In this document: piece after piece, positions 44,391 through 56,860 of the stretch
How the letters are laid out: every line of letters begins with the position of its first letter
Position numbering within the stretch: position 1 is the first letter of the stretch
Assembly (NCBI RefSeq): GCF_027579695.1
Contig: NC_083579.1
Coordinates: forward strand, 74,224,371 to 74,288,370
DNA length: 64,000 nucleotides
Direction: 5' to 3'
Source of the DNA: Neoarius graeffei
Taxonomy: Eukaryota > Chordata > Actinopteri > Siluriformes > Ariidae
The notes under the pieces: generated by a model
What the model was told of the DNA's origin: nothing
Databases searched by the model: none
What the model saw: only the letters and a program-made list of their open reading frames with translations
Made by a program: the position numbers and the translations under genes

Positions 44391-45616
44391 TACTCTTTCA
44401 CACCACCAAGCTTCAAGAAGGAAGACGAAAAGAAACAGGAAGCCCTCTGGCTTTTCGGACCACTGTAGTGCTTTGGCAGAAAGTTCTGGCCTCCTGAAAA
44501 TCTGCTCAGATCAACGTCCAGGCGAAGGGGCCAAGGGGGAGATGGAGATCTTGATACAGTGTCGAACTTTTGGGAATGTCTAAGCACCAAAGGTTTACTT
44601 TGGCCTTTTTCACCAGATCGGCATTTAAAAAAAAAAAAAAAAAAGCAGGATATTGAATATAAGATATTAAGTTTGCAATTTCATTTCAAGCCGCCTTAGT
44701 GTTCCGGTTGAACGATTTGCCCTTTGGCTCGGGTAATAGACGGATTTGTTTTTAGCTTTAATACGACCTTCATATTGTGTTCTTTTTATGGAATTTTATC
44801 ATTTAAGAATCTGATGGTTAACTCCTTGGGAGAATAACGCTGAGACGTGGTTATTCTCAGGCGTGCCTTTAATTTCACATCCAGTATATTGTAGTGTGGG
44901 TTTTTTTTTTTTTTTTTTTAAAAAGGGGCATTTTCTTTTGAAACCAAAATGCTTCACGGGCCATATGATGGCTTCATTCCACCTTAAGGGGCATTCTTAA
45001 TGTGTTTCTCATCTTGTTTTCCCTGTTCTTGATCGCGTCCATGGCACAGATCCAAACACGTAATCATTCCCTTGTTCATACCTGTTCTACTCAGAAGTGC
45101 TGAACCTGTTTTAAGTCAAAAACCGAAAGTAAAAAAAGCATGCTAAACGGATGGCTACCATATTTGATGTAAATGCTCATGTCGAACAAAAGAGATTCTA
45201 CGTGTCACCTTTTTAAGTGTTCTTCAGTTTACAGCACAGTGTCCTTTTTATATTGGAAAGGATTCCAAGGAAAACCCCTTTAGGCAGTCGCGAACCCTTA
45301 ATCCTTTATTATAACCCAGAAATTTCACTTGTTCGTGTTCAGAATGTTTTGGCATCGTCTGGGAAAGAAGTCTGGGCTGTTGATACAGCTGAATTATATG
45401 TTGATTTTGGTTTTGATAATGGATCATGATAAAGTACATCACTGTTTGCCTTTCTAAAAGTATCTCGTCCTCAGCACTTCTGCAAAAAACTATACTTGGA
45501 TTGACTGACTGTATCAATCTCCCCCCACCACCACCATTTAAAAAAAAAAAAAATTAGGGTTGTGGTGGTGAAATAGAAATGTTTATGAAATCCTATCATA
45601 TTTTAATGGCACCGAT
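44391..45616. other. Unassigned sequence
   Basis: A run at 44627-44643, T run at 44900-44918. No supported gene. Confidence 0.5.
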
Positions 45617-46305
45617 TACAGTGCTTTTGCAGAAGTATTCACCCCCTTTGAAGTTTTCCAGTGTTGCACCCTGGACCTAAAATAGATGTAATTGGGATTG
45701 TCATGAATATACATAAAACAACCCATGATACTGAAGTGGGGGGGAGGATATCAATATAATTTGCAAACTTAATAAAATTTGATTGCATAAGTATTCACCC
45801 CCCGTAACTCTCGCTTGTAGGGTTCTGCCTGATGACAGGTCTGCTCTGACAGCTCCAGTCATCAAAGTTTCTCTGGAAGAATTACAGTAGGGGTTTCCCA
45901 TTGCCTTCTACTGGATTATTATTGAGGTTTTCTTCTCTCAACCATTCAGTTAACCTAACTGCATATCTTTGGAGCACCCAGAGGAAACCCACACAGACAC
46001 GAGGAGAACATGCAAACTCCGCACAGAAAGGCCTCTATTGGCCACTGGGCTTGAACCCAGAACCTGCTTGCTGTGAGGCGACAGTGCTAACCACTACGTA
46101 TAGTGCTAGCCACTCCCTGTAACCGTAAAACCCCAAAATTAGTTCTGATTAAACAAGTTCCCATCAGAAGTCACATAATTGGTTGAATGGAGTCAACCTG
46201 TGTGACTTGGCGTCACAAGATCAATACTTCATTCCTGGGAGTCACTGGAGGACACAATTAAACAAACAAGGAACATCTTGCAGAGCCCTGTTGAGGGTCC
46301 CCCCC
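45617..46305. mobile_element. Tc1-like element relic, interrupted by a SINE fragment
   Basis: ACAGTGCTTTTGCAGAAGTATTC and later GCATAAGTATTCACCCCC are the end and subterminal repeats of a Tc1-like family. On the right, GGTTGAATGGAGTCAACCTG is another known part. The centre (45943-46098) is SINE. Both flanks look like parts of one copy, but no intact frame remains. Confidence 0.65.
45943..46098 (-). mobile_element. SINE fragment, head half
   Basis: From the GTTAACCTAA body motif to a head ending at about 46098. Lacks the tail half and the first 25 bases of the head. Confidence 0.8.
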
Positions 46306-46527
46306 CCCCCCTTTTGTTGTGTGAATTGGGAAGCTTCACCACTAGCTTGAATCAACACAATGCTTTGTGCTGAAGCCTATCTAAAGCCCCATAGTCCCGA
46401 AGTTTGTCCTTGCAAATCACTAAAAGCACATTACTCTGAAATAAGTGAAGATTGTTTCGTAAATGTCATGAAGACAGCGACTTGCATCTGGTAGAAGCGT
46501 AGGTTTACAAATTTACATAAAGCTGCA

Positions 46528-46897
46528 GGGCGGCACGGTGGCGTAGTGGTTAGCGCTGTCGCCTCACAGCAAGAAGGTCCGGGTTCGAGCCCCGTGGCCG
46601 GCGAGGGCCTTTCTGTGTGGAGTTTGCATGTTCTCCCCGTGTCCGCGTGGGTTTCCTCCGGGTGCTCCGGTTTCCTCCACAGTCCAAAGACATGCAGGTT
46701 AGGTTAACTGGTGACTCTAAATTGACCGTAGGTGTGAATGTGAGTGTGAATGGTTGTCTGTGTGTCGGCCCTGTGATGACCTGGCGACTTGTCCAGGGTG
46801 TACCCCGCCTCTCGCCCGTAGTCAGCTGGGATAGGCTCCAGCTTGCCTACGACCCTGTAGAACAGGATAAAGCAGCTAGAGATGATGAGATGAGATG
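46528..46897 (+). mobile_element. tRNA-derived SINE, subfamily A, full length
   Basis: Head GGCGGCACGGTGGCGTAG, tail GATGATGAGATGAGATG. Perfect 10-bp duplication TAAAGCTGCA at 46518-46527 and 46898-46907. Confidence 0.95.
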
Positions 46898-46907
46898 TAA
46901 AGCTGCA

Positions 46908-48180
46908 TAAATTCTTCTGCATGGCAGGTCTGGTTCAGAAATGCAAAATTGGAGATGCTCGAGGCCTGGGAAACACATGGAGTGTTCAGGGATGACAGGC
47001 TATGTACATTAAATACAATAGAATGCAAAGGATACTTTTCTACATCAGTGCCATGTAGTGCCTGGGGGGGGGACTGCTGTGCTTTACGTGTGGATGAACA
47101 TAATTACAGTTAATGCACGATTTGCACTACATCTAATAATTATCGTTGTATAATGCTCTTAAAGAAAGGAAAAACGGTGCTCCTGTTCTGTTCTTTCCCT
47201 TTTTTTCTCCTGACGTCAAATTGCTGTACCAGAGCACCGCCATTCTAGCAGTCATTAGGAAATCTTGCTAGCTGAGTGACAAACCACATCATTTGTAGCA
47301 AAAAAGCATGTTGGCCATAAAGATGTCCTCCCTGGAGAGTTTGTGCAGCAAAACGAGACCCTCTATTAAAGCTTTCATCTTGACTGACTTTGCTCAGCTT
47401 TTGCCTCTTCGGCACTGTTGGTGTGCTGCAAATGGACTGTCGAGTGAAACGTACCATTCCTTTTTGCACAAAAGTTCTCAGACATTCCCACCTCAAAGAC
47501 GTGTAGCAGCTGCCGTCTCACACGGTTTCAAATAGCCGGAGCCCTTCGGAATTCCAAAACACCATGTGGCCTTTTCTTAGGGTTTCTCCTCGGGTCATTT
47601 TTCAAGGCGTGTGAATATAATTTTTGAGGAATAATTTACTAATAGAATTTGATAAGTCGCTGTTCATAAATTGTTAGCGTAAACATTGAAGTGCTCAGTG
47701 ACTTGTGCGTGTGACCCAGGCCAGGCTTCTCAATGGGAGGGTAGTTAGTTTGTAAATCCTTCCTGCAGCATAAAGCCAGCACCTCACCGCACGCCTCTTG
47801 CTTCTCCTCGATGATGCATAAATACAGAATGATCTGTTATCTGTATCCAGGAAGACGAACAATAAACAAGAATTAGGTACCGTACAAACAGTGTGTGTGT
47901 GTGTACAGGCAACCAAAGGACTTCTGTGATCATGGTGTACATGGCGGCATGAAACAGGTTATGAATATTTGAGCTTTGAAGTGTGTGCGCATTTTTGTTT
48001 GGTTGCCTACATGGAACATTTGTTCCTGAAGTGAATCCATTGATGCAATGATTGAGGAATTTGGACCGTCTCGTTTCTTCCCACAGAATTATAATTCGAT
48101 AATGACTTGCGTCAAATAATGGCAGTAGTATAAATTTCTTTCACTGATAATAACGTGGTCGTCTCTTTTTTAAGATGATC
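46908..48180. other. Unassigned sequence
   Basis: No recognised repeat except a short GT run at 47890-47902. One of the longest repeat-free parts of the presumed intron. Confidence 0.5.
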
Positions 48181-48420
48181 ATGCGGCTTTCTCCGCTGGA
48201 GCACGCACGTTCTGATGATTTGCTGCCAGGTTGCCTGGGCAACAGGCTGCGGAACATATAAACGGCGAGATGTTTTGGGGAGCGGTGGGCTTTTGGAGCA
48301 GGAAATCGTAGCATTCTTTATCTCTGAGCTGCTGGACGTTAGGCAAAGCATGAAGCGAATCAAGCTTGGCATTTCCTTTTTCCAGCTCACCTTCAGCCTT
48401 TGAGAAGAAGCCATTTATAT
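48181..48420 (+). promoter_or_regulatory. Candidate regulatory element with RFX-type X-box
   Basis: GGTTGCCTGGGCAAC (48229-48243) is a nearly perfect palindromic X-box of the kind bound by RFX factors. A TATA-like CATATAAACGG follows about 10 bp later. The stretch is GC-richer than its surroundings and free of repeats. Possible intronic enhancer or cryptic promoter. Confidence 0.35.
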
Positions 48421-49116
48421 GAACCTCTCAAAACAGCTTGACCTCAGAGAAGGAGATGGGGAAAGAGAGGGGTTTGGACTCAGAAATAATGAGCAAGGCA
48501 GCCTTTACTTACTGTGTAACTGTGTAAAGAAGGATGAAGTGAGCTAAGGGAAAATGGAAGGCAAAGCCTGCTCAGTTTGACTGAGCTATACAACAAGTCA
48601 TGTTGATGGATAATAACCATTAATGCTACTGAGTTTTCTCCTGGTTGTGGTGGGAACAGGGGCCAAACTAAACAACTGGGCCATGCTCAGTCTGGGCTTA
48701 AAGCCAAGTAAGACCTGGATCATGCCAGAACACTCCACCGGCATCACCATAATCCAGACTGCTAGCTTTGCCTTATCTAGATTTTGAGTGTGCTGTTATG
48801 ATTGAGTGTTTCCCAATGCACCAAAAAATATTAAGTGTCGGGTTTGCGTTATGGGAAAGATATAAACCATGAGCTGCTGTTAATCATGAAATATTTGACA
48901 TGGACCGATTATCAGAGAGTCGGAAAAAAAAAAAAGTCCTGAGAATTTTCCCAACTACTTTTTAAATTTTATTTTTATTCAGAGTTTTTATCTTGCATCT
49001 GCGGTGCTGGAAACGCCTTTCACTCAATGATTTATGTATAAATGGGTGCATGTGTTTTTGTGTATATATTTAATACAGAATGTAAATGGATGAAGCATTG
49101 GTGTTTTGCTATCTAA
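48421..49116. other. Unassigned sequence
   Basis: No supported feature. Confidence 0.5.
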
Positions 49117-49461
49117 GGCCCTGTCCACACGGCAACGGATTCAGGTGAATCCGATACAATTGTTTATCGTTTTGGCCTGGCGTCCACACGGCACCGGTGT
49201 TTTGGGTGCCCCAAAACGCAATCTTTTGAGAATGGGTTCCAGAGTGGAAAGATCTGGCAATGTTGCCGTTGCGAAGTCGTCTGGATGAGTAGAACGGATT
49301 TGTTTACGATGACGTCACAACCACATGACTGTCAGTGCTTCACGCCGGGTGGAAGTGTAACGAACTCGATGCGAGTTGTCAACAAATCCTATAACTTGGT
49401 TCATGAAACGCACTTACAAAATATTTTCACTGTGAATATTTATTGTGTAATGGTGCAAAGT

Positions 49462-49463
<2 letters not shown>

Positions 49464-49490
<27 letters not shown>
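49464..49490 (+). repeat. (GA)n microsatellite
   Basis: Thirteen or so GA dinucleotides inside the THAP element. Confidence 0.95.
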
Positions 49491-49492
<2 letters not shown>

Positions 49493-49734
49493 AATAGCCC
49501 TTAGGGCAGAGTCAATCCCGCCAGCAAAAATGGGGAGAAAAAAGGAGCGATCTCACCTCTTCAGATGTTGGTTTAAGTCCTACAATACATTCCTCAAAAA
49601 GGGCGTAGAAGAACAAATTAATCCATCAACGTGTAGCATTCAATTTATTCCGGACCATTAAAGATGCCGCCTTCCGCGTAGAATCATCCGTCATCCTCGC
49701 CGCCATATTGGATGGGTCAAAGCGGAGAATAAAG

Positions 49735-49814
49735 ATGCCTCATTCATGTGCTGCGTTTAACTGTACCAACAGGTTTACCGTCCAAACGAGATCACATGGG
49801 ATTACCTTTCACAG
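49735..49814 (+). pseudogene. First exon of a THAP-domain transposase, remnant
   Basis: The frame reads MPHSCAAFNCTNRFTVQTRS and then HGITFHR. This matches the N-terminus of a THAP (C2CH) finger: MP-x2-CAA-x2-C-x-NR and a later FHR. It ends at a GTGAGA splice donor (49815). The rest of the finger and the nuclease are not found downstream in this element. Confidence 0.7.
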
Positions 49815-50385
49815 GTGAGACTGGAAAAATACTTTTCATTGTATTTGGTCATTATAATGTAATTTTACGAACAGATCTTTCTGACTTTGTGGCTAATATG
49901 AAGTCTCGCGCATAATAGTTTATGCGCATGCATCCTTACTACTTCTATTGTTCTGGTGTCTCTGAAGGGACTGTCTTACAGCGCCCCTAGAGGTGTGGCA
50001 TGTGTATTGCATCGTTTTCAGCAAGCGTTGCGTTGCCATATGGACCTGATTTTACTGATCGTTGCCCATTTGGACGCGATATTTTTTTAAATAACATCTC
50101 ATTGTCGTGTGGATGTAGCCTAACTTTCCAGCTTCACCTCTGGCGCTTGCCATTTGACCTGGGGTAATTAGGAGAACGCTACAGCTAATAGGATGCCTAA
50201 AGCTAATAGCTGTTGAATAGGCTATTTTCCAGTACAATCTTCAGGGCCTTTCTGAAAACCATGACCTCAACCCTAGACTGGGAAACTAATAATGAACTCT
50301 AGAATGTATAATGAAAGTGTGATGATTATGAGAACAAGCTCCACTGAAGTTGTGTAGGGTGGGGTGTGTTTTAAATATTTTTTTT

Positions 50386-51772
50386 ACTAGAGCGGCGGCT
50401 ACAATGATTGACAGTCCATAATTATGGACACCTTTTTCAGATTTACCAATAAACAATTTTACAAAGGTGAGTTTCAGTTACAACAGTTATTATTGGTTAA
50501 TTAATTAACCAGAAGAACCCCCCTTGCCCTTTGACTTTGTCGTCTGATGACACAGCTCATTACTCGAGATGGAATAATTTTATTTTTATTTATTTATTTA
50601 TTTTAAAAGCACAATCAGCAATTTGAGGAAAACCCGGATGTTATCGTTGCAGGCAAGCATGATGGAAAGATCATGGACCTGTTTTTACTTCTCGTTCACC
50701 AATATTTCATGATCTTGTCAACCTACTTTGTAGGTTTCTTACTCTTTTTCATTTGACATTCACCATTTTGTATCTAAGCGCGTGTTTGAGAAGTCACGTG
50801 AGGTGTCGATAATAGTGATCATGTTCACCGGTGTCCACCATTATCAACACCCTGTGGGAATTAAGTCACATTTACAACTGTTATGGATCGATCTTTGTGT
50901 AACATTTTGAAGTAGATGAAGGACTTTTAAAAATGCTGTTGTGTGTTCCCCCCCCCCCCCCCCCCCCCCCCGATTCATAACAAAATGGAATGTTTTATAG
51001 AGTATTTGGATTCCTATTGCAATAAATAGAATTAGACCAGAATTAAATTCTTCACATATTTAAAAAAAAAAAAATTATTACATGCTTGAAATATTCAGAC
51101 TTTTCCATTTAGAATCTTTTTTCCAGTTTGTTGTAAATATCTACCACATATTATAATATTGGTAGACTTTTAGATGTAAATTTAAAATCTCATTAAAAAA
51201 AAAAATCGACCTTTGACCTGGGGTTTCATGTGGTTACAATGTCCGTTGCCTGACATTCACTGGTAAACAATAAAACTAGAAATAATACAAACAATGAATG
51301 ATTAACAAAAAGTGATCTATGAAAATACTTAAAGTGGAATAAAAATTTTCTGACACAGGCTCAACATTATCAGTTCATTTGTTTGCAAACATTAGCATTA
51401 CTTCCTCATTTACATAAGTACCGACATCGATATATTTTATATAAAAATATTTTGTACTAAATATAAATCTGTGTAGAACAAATTTTGAAAAACTATTTTT
51501 GTTAACTTGCCAATTTTTTTATTATTTTTAAATTTTTTTTTTTAAATAAATCATCTGGATGTCAATAACTGGACAACGGTGTCGATAATTGTGGAACGGT
51601 GTCATGTGATCTGATGCGCTAAGTAATCAGGAATCAACTTTTTTTTTTTTTTTTCACTCCAGTGGAAGTTTGAGCAATTATTCATGCACAATTTACGTAT
51701 TGAAAGTCTTTTCTACTTTTGCAATGGCCAAAAAATCGTTAAGGTGTCAATAATTGTAGCCGCTGCTCTAGT
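50386..51772. mobile_element. 1.4-kb DNA element with inverted ends
   Basis: ACTAGAGCGGCGGCTACAAT at the left faces ATTGTAGCCGCTGCTCTAGT at the right, one mismatch in 20. The interior repeats GTGTCGATAAT/GTCAATAATTG motifs in both orientations. No coding region survives. C run at 50947-50971. Superfamily not assigned. Confidence 0.75.
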
Positions 51773-52375
51773 TTTACCATTTTATACTATAGGCTGGATT
51801 TTCTATTTCACTGCAGGCTAAAAGTTAAAGCTTTAAATCCGTACCCCATAACCATGTCTTTTCATATCGTTGTGTATCTTGTAAATCTTATTACATTTCC
51901 CCTTTTAAAAATCTTATCCTGGCATTTTAAAAATATAAGGTTAGCATAACACATTTATCTGAAGTGATTTTTTTGTATGAAGTTTAGCACTGATGCACCT
52001 GAAGGGTGTTTTCTAACTTCAGCCTTCTTACAGGAAACTGCAGATCAAGCTATTGATGACAGGACAGTTTTTGAATAATGTACTCTGATTTTATTTAAAA
52101 CACACACGCGCCTCATTAACTTTATGGACTCCCTTTTAATTGATACTGAAGCATGTGCTAAAGCTATCTTCATTACTGCTAATGCTCGCCAGCTAGTAAA
52201 GATTAGCTAACTGGACAGGAAACTTGGGATTTAATCAAATTTAAGATGCTCACAAGATGTGTACAGAATTAAATTAGTTTCAGGTCATCAGCAGATGAGA
52301 TATTTGGCAATTTCACTCACTTGCTAATGAGGTTTATTAACATGTGATTGTATAGCCTGGTAGCTGGCTAGTTAT
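51773..52375. other. Unassigned sequence
   Basis: No supported feature. Confidence 0.5.
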
Positions 52376-52850
52376 AATAATAATAATAATAATAATAATA
52401 GATTTATATAGCACCTTTCAAAAAACCCAAGGACGCTTTACAATTATAGACAAGGGGGAAAAAAATAAAGAAAAAATAAAGAAAATAAAAATAATAACTA
52501 AATAAAATAAAAAGTCCACCAAGTAGGGGTCAGGATGTAATTCCCGTGGTGTAGCAGCCACAGTCCCACCAAAAGGCGCATGAAAACAAGTCCCACATCT
52601 CCAGCACCGCCGCCGTGATGCCGTCAGCAACATCGCTCGGGCACCACGCCATGGATCCACAAAGCGAGCAGAGAAGCTCCGCCACGCAGAGCGCTGGTGT
52701 GTCCCAAACCTCCTGCACAGCCGCCGTGCAACATCGCTCAGAACATCATGCCAAGCGCCAAAGCGCAGAGCGCTGGACAACCACGATGTTAAGTGAGCAA
52801 CGAGCTCACTGCAGTCCATAGCTGGGAGCGCAGGCATCAGTTATGCTTAA
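52376..52850 (-). mobile_element. LINE-type 3' end, with GC-rich body
   Basis: On the minus strand the end is GAAAGGTGCTATATAAATCT followed by (ATT)n, the 3' end of a fish LINE or a SINE that uses it. The upstream part (52510-52850) is GC-rich with repeated AGCGCTCTGCG-like motifs and no recognisable reverse transcriptase. Hence a SINE-like or chimeric element is possible. Confidence 0.6.
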
Positions 52851-52990
52851 ACATTAGCTTATAACAGGGCTTTTCAAAGTGTGGGGCGCGCCTCCCCTAG
52901 GGGGCGCCAGAGTTCTTCAGGGGGGGCGCAACGTGAGGAAAAATAAACCAGAATAAGTTACTATTGCGGACAGTTGGCGAACTTCACCTA

Positions 52991-53195
52991 GCCTTTGCCA
53001 GAGACAAAATGGATCGATTTTTAGTACCTAAAGCTACAGTGAGTGAGGAGACAGAGTCTGGGCCAAGCAACAAAAGAAGGAAGTATGACCACGATTATTT
53101 AAAGTTTGGATTTTCATGGAATGGATCTGAAGATGCTCCACTGCCACAGTGTGTTGTCTGCCAAGAGGTGCTAGCTAACGATGCTATGACATGTT
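52991..53195 (+). pseudogene. N-terminal fragment of a ZBED/FAM200-like hAT transposase
   Basis: From ATG at about 53009 the frame reads MDRFLVPKATVSEETESGPS, NKRRKYDHDYLKFGFSW and PQCVVCQEVLANDAM. The KRRKYD-x-YLKFGF block followed by a CVVC pair is typical of the ZBED5/SCAND3-like hAT family start. The frame then runs straight into the minisatellite (TCLKCVKQDVFKKHR) and stops after 105 residues. The His ligands and catalytic domain are lost. Confidence 0.8.
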
Positions 53196-56100
53196 TAAAA
53201 TGTGTAAAACAAGATGTTTTTAAAAAGCACAGATGTTTTAAAATGTGTAAAAAAGAGGTTTTAAAAAGCACAGATGTTTAAAATGTGTAAAGAGGTTTTA
53301 AAAAGCACAGATGTTTAAAATGTGTAAAAAGAGGTTTTAAAAAGCAGTTGTTTAAAATTTGTAAAAAAGGTTTTAAAAAAGTACAGATGTTTAAAATGTG
53401 TAAAAAGAGGTTTTAAAAAGCACAGATGTTTAAAATGTGTAAAAAGAGGTTTTAAAAAGCACAGATGTTTAAAATGTGTAAAAAAGAGGTTTAAAAAGTA
53501 CAGATGTTTAAAATGTGTAAAGAGGTTTTAAAAAGCACAGATGTTTAAAATGTGTAAAGAGGTTTTAAAAAGCACAGATGTTTAAAATGTGTAAAAAAGA
53601 GGTTTAAAAAGTACAGATGTTTAAAATGTGTAAAAAGAGGTTTTAAAAAGCACAGATGTTTAAAATGTGTAAAAAGAGGTTTTAAAAAGCACAGATGTTT
53701 AAAATGTGTAAAAAGAGGTTTTAAAAAGCACAGATGTTTAAAATGTGTAAAAAAGAGGTTTAAAAAGTACAGATGTTTAAAATGTGTAAAGAGGTTTTAA
53801 AAAGCACAGATGTTTAAAATGTGTAAAAAGAGGTTTTAAAAAGCAGTTGTTTAAAATTTGTAAAAAAGGTTTTAAAAAAGTACAGATGTTTAAAATGTGT
53901 AAAAAGAGGTTTTAAAAAGCACAGATGTTTAAAATGTGTAAAAAGAGGTTTTAAAAAGCACAGATGTTTAAAATGTGTAAAAAAGAGGTTTAAAAAGTAC
54001 AGATGTTTAAAATGTGTAAAGAGGTTTTAAAAAGCACAGATGTTTAAAATGTGTAAAAAGAGGTTTTAAAAAGCAGTTGTTTAAAATTTGTAAAAAAGGT
54101 TTTAAAAAAGTACAGATGTTTAAAATGTGTAAAAAGAGGTTTTAAAAAGCACAGATGTTTAAAATGTGTAAAAAAGAGGTTTAAAAAGTACAGATGTTTA
54201 AAATGTGTAAAAAGAGGTTTTAAAAAGCACAGATGTTTAAAATGTGTAAAAAGAGGTTTTAAAAAGCACAGATGTTTAAAATGTGTAAAAAAGAGGTTTA
54301 AAAAGTACAGATGTTTAAAATGTGTAAAGAGGTTTTAAAAAGCACAGATGTTTAAAATGTGTAAAAAGAGGTTTTAAAAAGCAGTTGTTTAAAATTTGTA
54401 AAAAAGGTTTTAAAAAAGTACAGATGTTTAAAATGTGTAAAAAGAGGTTTTAAAAAGCACAGATGTTTAAAATGTGTAAAAAGAGGTTTTAAAAAGCACA
54501 GATGTTTAAAATGTGTAAAAAAGAGGTTTAAAAAGCACAGATGTTTAAAATGTGTAAAAAGAGGTTTTAAAAAGCACAGATGTTTAAAATGTGTAAAAAG
54601 AGGTTTTAAAAAGCACAGATGTTTAAAATGTGTAAAAAAGAGGTTTAAAAAGTACAGATGTTTAAAATGTGTAAAGAGGTTTTAAAAAGCACAGATGTTT
54701 AAAATGTGTAAAAAGAGGTTTTAAAAAGCACAGATGTTTAAAATGTGTAAAAAAGAGGTTTAAAAAGTACAGATGTTTAAAATGTGTAAAGAGGTTTTAA
54801 AAAGCACAGATGTTTAAAATGTGTAAAAAGAGGTTTTAAAAAGCACAGATGTTTAAAATGTGTAAAAAAGAGGTTTAAAAAGTACAGATGTTTAAAATGT
54901 GTAAAGAGGTTTTAAAAAGCACAGATGTTTAAAATGTGTAAAAAGAGGTTTTAAAAAGCACAGATGTTTAAAATGTGTAAAGAGGTTTTAAAAAGCACAG
55001 ATGTTTAAAATGTGTAAAGAGGTTTTAAAAAGCACAGATGTTTAAAATGTGTAAAGAGGTTTTAAAAAGCACAGATGTTTAAAATGTGTAAAAAAGAGGT
55101 TTTAAAAAGCACAGATGTTTAAAATGTGTAAAAAGAGGTTTTAAAAAGCACAGATGTTTAAAATGTGTAAAGAGGTTTTAAAAAGCACAGATGTTTAAAA
55201 TGTGTAAAAAGAGGTTTTAAAAAGCACAGATGTTTAAAATGTGTAAAAAGGTTTTAAAAAGCAGATATTTAAAATGTGTAAAGAGGTTTTAAAAAGCACA
55301 GATATTTAAAATGTGTAAAGAGGTTTTAAAAAGCACAGATGTTTAAAATGTGTAAAGAGGTTTTAAAAAGCAGTTGTTTAAAATTTGTAAAAAAGGTTTT
55401 AAAAAGTACAGATGTTTAAAATGTGTAAAAAGAGGTTTTAAAAAGCACAGATGTTTAAAATGTGTAAAAAGAGGTTTTAAAAAGCACAGATGTTTAAAAT
55501 GTGTAAAAAAGAGGTTTAAAAAGTACAGATGTTTAAAATGTGTAAAGAGGTTTTAAAAAGCACAGATGTTTAAAATGTGTAAAGAGGTTTTAAAAAGCAC
55601 AGATGTTTAAAATGTGTAAAAAGAGGTTTTAAAAAGCACAGATGTTTAAAATGTGTAAAAAAGAGGTTTAAAAAGTACAGATGTTTAAAAGGTGTAAAGA
55701 GGTTTTAAAAAGCACAGATGTTTAAAATGTGTAAAAAGAGGTTTTAAAAAGCACAGATGTTTAAAATGTGTAAAAAAGAGGTTTAAAAAGTACAGATGTT
55801 TAAAATGTGTAAAGAGGTTTTAAAAAGCACAGATGTTTAAAATGTGTAAAAAGAGGTTTTAAAAAGCAGTTGTTTAAAATGTGTAAAAAAGAGGTTTAAA
55901 AAGTACAGATGTTTAAAAGGTGTAAAGAGGTTTTAAAAAGCACAGATGTTTAAAATGTGTAAAAAGAGGTTTTAAAAAGCAGTTGTTTAAAATGTGTAAA
56001 AAAGAGGTTTTAAAAAGCACAGATGTTTTAAAATGTGTAAAAAGAGGTTTTAAAAAAGCACAGATGTTTAAAATGTGTAAAAAGAGGTTTTAAAAAGCAG

Positions 56101-56860
56101 TTGTTTAAAATGTGTAAAAAGAGGTTTTAAAAAGCAGTTGTTTAAAATGTGTAAAAAAGAGGTTTTAAAAAGCACAGATGTTTTAAAATGTGTAAAAAGA
56201 GGTTTTAAAAAGCACAGATGTTTAAAATGTGTAAAAAGAGGTTTTAAAAAGCACAGATGTTTAAAATGTGTAAAAAAGAGGTTTAAAAAGTACAGATGTT
56301 TAAAAGGTGTAAAGAGGTTTTAAAAAGCACAGATGTTTAAAATGTGTAAAAAGAGGTTTTAAAAAGCACAGATGTTTAAAATGTGTAAAAAAGAGGTTTA
56401 AAAAGTACAGATGTTTAAAATGTGTAAAGAGGTTTTAAAAAGCACAGATGTTTAAAATGTGTAAAAAGAGGTTTTAAAAAGCAGTTGTTTAAAATGTGTA
56501 AAAAAGAGGTTTAAAAAGTACAGATGTTTAAAAGGTGTAAAGAGGTTTTAAAAAGCACAGATGTTTTAAAATGTGTAAAAAGAGGTTTTAAAAAAGCACA
56601 GATGTTTAAAATGTGTAAAAAGAGGTTTTAAAAAGCAGTTGTTTAAAATGTGTAAAAAGAGGTTTTAAAAAGCAGTTGTTTAAAATGTGTAAAAAAGAGG
56701 TTTTAAAAAGCACAGATGTTTAAAATGTGTAAAAAAGAGGTTTTAAAAAAGCACAGATGTTTAAAATGTGTAAAAAAAGAGGTTTTAAAAAGCACAGATG
56801 TTTAAAATGTGTAAAAAGAGGTTTTAAAAAGCACAGATATTTAAAATGTGTAAAAGAGAA
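53192..56860. repeat. 35-39 bp minisatellite, about 95-100 copies
   Basis: The unit is like TTTAAAATGTGTAAAAAGAG followed by GTTTTAAAAAGCACAGATG (39 bp). Variants lack a few A residues (35-38 bp) or carry GTACAG, CAGTTG or AAATTTG. Variant order recurs: the CAGTTG/ATTTGTAAAAAAGG variant appears near 53345, 53845, 54075, 54382 and 55371, which points to higher-order duplication of blocks. Reading frames give CLKCVKRGFKKHR-type repeats by chance of the 39-bp period. Confidence 0.97.

Larger units (their letters stand above)
49117..50120 (+). mobile_element. DNA transposon remnant with a THAP-domain exon
   Basis: GGCCCTGTCCACACGGCAAC at the left faces GTCGTGTGGATGTAGCC at the right, with TAA on both sides (49114-49116 and 50121-50123). 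It contains the start of a THAP-type transposase (next entry). TAA would suit Harbinger-type insertion, while THAP fingers occur in P-, Kolobok- and ISL2EU-like transposases, so the superfamily is open. The rest of the transposase is absent. Confidence 0.7.

Noticed and set aside
53192..56860. A CRISPR-like array or a multi-CxxC zinc-ribbon protein
   Set aside because: No constant repeats with unique spacers: the whole unit repeats. CLKC-type residues come from one repeated 39-bp unit, and 35-38 bp variants break the frame after about 60 codons.
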